Shown here piece after piece: positions 6,110 through 8,705 of a DNA stretch of 8,705 nt. A program made the translations under genes and the position numbers. The notes under the pieces were generated by a model, which was given only the letters and a program-made list of their open reading frames with translations, was not told the DNA's origin and made no database searches. Numbering within the stretch: the stretch's first letter is position 1; each line of letters begins with the position of its first letter. Source of the stretch: Clostridia bacterium (GTDB taxonomy: Bacteria > Bacillota > Sulfobacillia > SLMV01); contig PWGR01000075.1 of NCBI GenBank assembly GCA_003554565.1, positions 1-8,705 of the forward strand, written 5' to 3'.

Positions 6110-7021
6110 CTAGGTCTTCATCCTGGGATCCAACACATCTCGCAGAACATCCCCGACGATATTGATGGAAAGAACCGTAGCAAATATGGTCATCCCGGGG
6201 AATATAATCACGTGCGGTGCATCCCGCAGGTACTGCCGGCCCACACTGGTCATGGCCCCCCACTCAGGTATGGGCGGTTGAACACCCAATCCGAGAAAGC
6301 CCATACCAGCAGCGGTGAGAATAGACGTGGCCACAGACAAAGTCATGTATACGATGATCGGAGAAAGAATGTTCAGAAGAACATGGCGTACTATGATGCT
6401 GGGACTCGATGCCCCGAGCGATCTCGCCGCCTCCACATAATCCATCTCCTTCACCGAGAGCACATTCCCCCTGCTGATGCGGGCAAACGTCGGCACCATC
6501 CAGACTATCAGGGCAATTATCAGGTTGTTCAGACCCGGGCCGAGCACACTGACGATGAGAATAGCGAGCAGGATCCCGGGAAACGACATCATGACATCGA
6601 CCACACGCATCACCAGGTGATCAAATGTGCCACCCACATACCCGGCCAGGATACCCAGGGTGACGCCGATCACCATGCCCCCCGATGCACCGAGGACTCC
6701 AATCATGAGAGAAACCCTTCCCCCGTAGGCAATACGCGTGAGAATATCGCGGCCCAGCTGATCTGTACCCAGCAGGTGATCACCACTCGGCGGATCCAGG
6801 CGCCGGAGCAGATTCTGCTCCTCGGGCGTGTATTCAGTCAAAAGTGGAGCGAGTATCGAGATCCCCACCACCAGAACGATCACGGCAAACGCCACCATAG
6901 CCAAGCGATTCTTGATCATTCGCCGCTTGAATCTTTGCCCAAAGGTCAGACCCTGCAACTTGGGGTCGCCGCCGCCGCCGACGCTTCCAGTATCATGTCC
7001 ATGTCTGTCATGTTCAGCCAC
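6110..7021 (-). CDS. Oligopeptide/dipeptide ABC transporter permease, DppC type
   Basis: Length is 303 aa, usual for DppC/OppC. The order of features is typical: a polar N terminus with a Gly run (14-18), KNRLAMVAF leading into the first helix (about 40-61), HLLGTDQLGRDI (82-93), helices from about 104 on, the EAA loop DYVEAARSLGASSPSIIVRH (194-213) that contacts the ATPase, GFLGLGVQPPIPEWG (241-255), and the C terminus DVLDPRMKT. With the partner permease it forms the membrane channel for peptides or similar ligands. The start is GTG 7019-7021: GGGGAGG stands 8 nt before it. The longer frame from GTG 7043-7045 overlaps the upstream stop as GTGA but would place the ribosome site inside the gene. 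It is the last gene before the terminator, and no ATPase gene follows. Confidence 0.95.
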   Translation of the reverse strand: MAEHDRHGHDTGSVGGGGDPKLQGLTFGQRFKRRMIKNRLAMVAFAVIVLVVGISILAPLLTEYTPEEQNLLRRLDPPSGDHLLGTDQLGRDILTRIAYGGRVSLMIGVLGASGGMVIGVTLGILAGYVGGTFDHLVMRVVDVMMSFPGILLAILIVSVLGPGLNNLIIALIVWMVPTFARISRGNVLSVKEMDYVEAARSLGASSPSIIVRHVLLNILSPIIVYMTLSVATSILTAAGMGFLGLGVQPPIPEWGAMTSVGRQYLRDAPHVIIFPGMTIFATVLSINIVGDVLRDVLDPRMKT

Positions 7022-7029
7022 TGATGAAA

Positions 7030-7036
7030 CCTCCCC
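7030..7036 (-). promoter_or_regulatory. Ribosome binding site for the DppC-type permease
   Basis: GGGGAGG on the minus strand, 8 nt before GTG 7019-7021, in the 20-nt gap after the DppB-type stop codon. It decides the start in favour of 7021 over the overlapping GTG at 7045. Confidence 0.75.
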
Positions 7037-7041
7037 GCATC

Positions 7042-7995
7042 TCACTCATACCGAACCCGCGGGTCTATAAACCCGTAGGCCAGATCGGTCAGGAAATTGG
7101 CGGTCACGAATCCGATGGCGATGATCAGCGTCGTACCCTGCACCACCGGGAAATCGCGTGTCTGGATTCCCTGGATCAGGTATCTCCCAACGCCCGGCCA
7201 GGAAAACACCATCTCGGTGATAACCGAACCGCTGAGCATCGCTCCGAACTGAATACCCAGCAGGGTAATCACCGGTATCAGGGCGTTCCGCAGGGCGTGA
7301 CGAAAGATCACGACCCGTTCGGCCAGGCCTTTTGAGCGGGCGGTGCGGATGTAGTCTTCGTTGATGACATCGAGCATACTGGAGCGAGTAAACCTCGCCA
7401 GAACACCGGATGCCGCAGTACCCAGCGTCACAGCCGGCATGATGGCATACCTGAAGCCCTCCCAGCCCAAAATCGAGCCGCCGAACCCGGAAGGAGGCAA
7501 CCACCCCAGATACAGCCCGAACAGCAGCATCAGGACGAAGCCGAAGAAAAAGTTCGGCATAGATACCCCAAAAAGCGCACCGAAGGTGGTCAGGTTGTCC
7601 AGAATTGTGTCCCGTCTTATGGCCGAGACAATTCCGAAACCCACTCCGATGAGTACCGAGATGATCAGTGCCAGAATACCCAGCTGCAGGGTATTAGGTA
7701 TACGGCTCCTCAGGTCGCCGGCTATGGAACGTCGATGCCGCAGGGATTGACCGAAATCTAACCGCAGGATGCGTCCCACATAGGCGGCGAACTGAATGTG
7801 AAGCGGCTGGTCCAGCCCGTACTGCGCCCTGATCTGCTCTACCCGCTCCTCACGCGCCGCTCCCTCCATGTCCGGAGGGATCATCTGATCTACGGGGTCT
7901 CCCGGCGCCAGGTGCATGGAGAAGAAAACGATAGTCATGACCGCAAGGAGTGTGGGAATGGCCAAAAGCAGACGTTTTATAATGAACTCGTGCAC
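7042..7995 (-). CDS. Oligopeptide/dipeptide ABC transporter permease, DppB type
   Basis: Length is 317 aa, typical of DppB/OppB. Visible are the N-terminal helix FIIKRLLLAIPTLLAVMTIV (4-23), APGDP (30-34), YGLDQPLHIQF (59-69), LDFGQS (79-84), helices at about 104-125, 132-163 and 186-203, the EAA loop DYIRTARSKGLAERVVIFRH (214-233) that docks on the ATPase, EMVFSWPGVG (261-270) and the C-terminal FIDPRVRY. It pairs with the DppC-type permease 20 nt downstream. ATG 7999-8001 is only 1 nt from GGAGG, whereas GTG 7993-7995 is 7 nt away and is preferred; the difference is two residues. The substrate could be di- or oligopeptides, nickel or oligosaccharides, since all are served by this permease family. 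Confidence 0.95.
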   Translation of the reverse strand: MHEFIIKRLLLAIPTLLAVMTIVFFSMHLAPGDPVDQMIPPDMEGAAREERVEQIRAQYGLDQPLHIQFAAYVGRILRLDFGQSLRHRRSIAGDLRSRIPNTLQLGILALIISVLIGVGFGIVSAIRRDTILDNLTTFGALFGVSMPNFFFGFVLMLLFGLYLGWLPPSGFGGSILGWEGFRYAIMPAVTLGTAASGVLARFTRSSMLDVINEDYIRTARSKGLAERVVIFRHALRNALIPVITLLGIQFGAMLSGSVITEMVFSWPGVGRYLIQGIQTRDFPVVQGTTLIIAIGFVTANFLTDLAYGFIDPRVRYE

Positions 7996-8002
7996 TATCA
8001 TT

Positions 8003-8009
8003 CCTCCTC
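8003..8009 (-). promoter_or_regulatory. Ribosome binding site for the DppB-type permease
   Basis: GAGGAGG on the minus strand. Spacing is 1 nt to ATG 8001 and 7 nt to GTG 7995, so it argues for the GTG start. Confidence 0.6.
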
Positions 8010-8013
8010 AGAC

Positions 8014-8070
8014 AGGTCAACAGGACGAATCACCGGGGAAGGGAGGTCCCTTCCCCGGAAGAGCTGACCT
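8014..8070 (-). other. Long perfect hairpin between binding-protein and permease genes
   Basis: A perfect 12-bp inverted repeat, CCGGGGAAGGGA (8033-8044) and TCCCTTCCCCGG (8047-8058), has only 2 nt between the arms. It is flanked by an outer 6-bp pair, AGGTCA (8014-8019) and TGACCT (8065-8070). No T-run follows on the minus strand, so it is not a standard terminator. Hairpins at this place in binding-protein-dependent transporter operons are known to protect the upstream binding-protein mRNA and lower expression of downstream permeases, and that is the likely role here (inference). Confidence 0.7.
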
Positions 8071-8080
8071 AATCCCGCCT

Positions 8081-8705
8081 TCAGTCCTCTTCCACCCAGG
8101 CATCACGCATCCAGAAGATGTTGTAGTTGTAAAGCTCGTATCCCTGGACCCAGGGCTGGACGGGGTTGTGACTCAAGACGTGCCACATCGGAGTGAACAG
8201 CTGGTAGTCGTAGACCATCATTTGAAACTCCTCGAGCATGGCCGCTCTCTCGTCGGTATCGACCGTTACGGCCACGTCTTCGATTATCTCATCGATCCGC
8301 CCGGATACTTCTGCGAGATCGGGGTTATCGGTGATGTGCGATACGTTCCAGTAGGCATCCGAACGGAGGTTCATAGTACCGGTGCCCAGCTCGTGGGCAT
8401 AGGTAGCAAGGCTCCAGTAGGAGATATTGTAGTCACCGGCGAGCATCGCGTCCAGATAGGCACCCCATTCCAGGGTGTGTATCTCCGCATCGATGCCAAT
8501 CTCTCTCAACTGTTCCTGGATAATTTCGCTGATCAGCACGCGCTGTTCCGCATCACTCGTGAGGATGATTATCTCCAGCTCTTCGCCGTCCCTGGTGCGT
8601 ACACCATCCTCCATGGTCCAGCCGGCATCTTCCAGGATGCTCTCGGCTTCCGCCGGGTCGTACTCTACCATCGGTACGTTGTCGCTGTAGAACGGCGAGA
8701 GGTCC
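8081..8705 (-). CDS. ABC transporter solute-binding protein, family 5 (5' end beyond window)
   Basis: The C-terminal 207 residues of an extracytoplasmic peptide-type binding protein (SBP_bac_5/OppA-DppA family, usually 500-600 aa) are present; the start and signal peptide lie to the right. Recognisable segments are YDPAEAESILEDAGW (15-29), where family members have Y-x-P-x-x-A-x-x-L-L-x-x-A-G; a strand and helix with TSDAEQRVLISEIIQEQLREIGIDAEI; the EWGAYLDAMLAGDYNISYW hinge segment; and the closing PMWHVLSHNPVQPWVQGYEL region. The protein is acidic, in keeping with an exported protein. It delivers ligand to the two permeases downstream. The pocket lies mostly in the missing part, so the ligand (peptide, sugar or other) cannot be read. 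Confidence 0.93.
   Translation of the reverse strand, partial: DLSPFYSDNVPMVEYDPAEAESILEDAGWTMEDGVRTRDGEELEIIILTSDAEQRVLISEIIQEQLREIGIDAEIHTLEWGAYLDAMLAGDYNISYWSLATYAHELGTGTMNLRSDAYWNVSHITDNPDLAEVSGRIDEIIEDVAVTVDTDERAAMLEEFQMMVYDYQLFTPMWHVLSHNPVQPWVQGYELYNYNIFWMRDAWVEED

Noticed and set aside
6967..6981. GCC triplet repeat
   Set aside because: It is the coding stretch for a short Gly run in the polar N terminus of the DppC-type permease, not a separate repeat element.
6083..7024. Long plus-strand open frame opposite the DppC-type permease
   Set aside because: Its translation is rich in His, Arg, Asp and Pro with no domain pattern, as expected of the complement of a GC-rich gene; the minus strand gives a full DppC.
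1..8705. CRISPR array, tRNA or rRNA genes, insertion sequence ends
   Set aside because: No regularly spaced direct repeats, no tRNA cloverleaf, no rRNA-like sequence and no transposase-like frame were seen on either strand.

Overview
The window reads as a bacterial chromosome segment of moderately high GC, about 55-60% by eye. Nearly all genes lie on the minus strand; the one clear plus-strand gene encodes a CAAX-type membrane protease. Strong GGAGG-type ribosome binding sites, frequent GTG/TTG starts, an Rnf electron-transport subunit and an oligopeptide-type ABC transporter fit an anaerobic or facultatively anaerobic bacterium, plausibly clostridial. No gene here fixes the phylum, so the taxonomy is inference.

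Layout on the minus strand, from the right edge leftwards. (1) An oligopeptide/dipeptide-type ABC importer: the C-terminal part of a solute-binding protein (8081 to the window edge), a long perfect hairpin in the 8002-8080 gap, then two permeases (7042-7995 and 6110-7021), closed by a good rho-independent terminator at 6022-6047. No ATPase genes follow the permeases. (2) Three tightly spaced genes of unknown function (5501-6004, 5104-5508, 4472-5014). They encode a membrane-anchored protein with a beta-rich outer domain and two four-helix membrane proteins, the second with a lysine/arginine tail. (3) An AI-2E/PerM-type transporter (3213-4280) behind its own candidate promoter and leader. It converges with only 12 bp between it and the plus-strand CPBP protease (2439-3200). 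(4) About 450 bp with no convincing gene. (5) A spermidine-synthase-like methyltransferase-fold protein (1059-1982). (6) rnfC, running off the left edge (1-917).

The transporter genes form one unit: the binding protein captures a peptide-like ligand and the two permeases form the channel. rnfC is probably the first gene of an Rnf operon continuing to the left, which couples ferredoxin:NAD oxidation to an ion gradient. The best candidate for something undescribed is the three-gene membrane cassette at 4472-6004. Its products match no family I can name with confidence, the first two genes overlap, and a transcription terminator sits just ahead of its first start codon.
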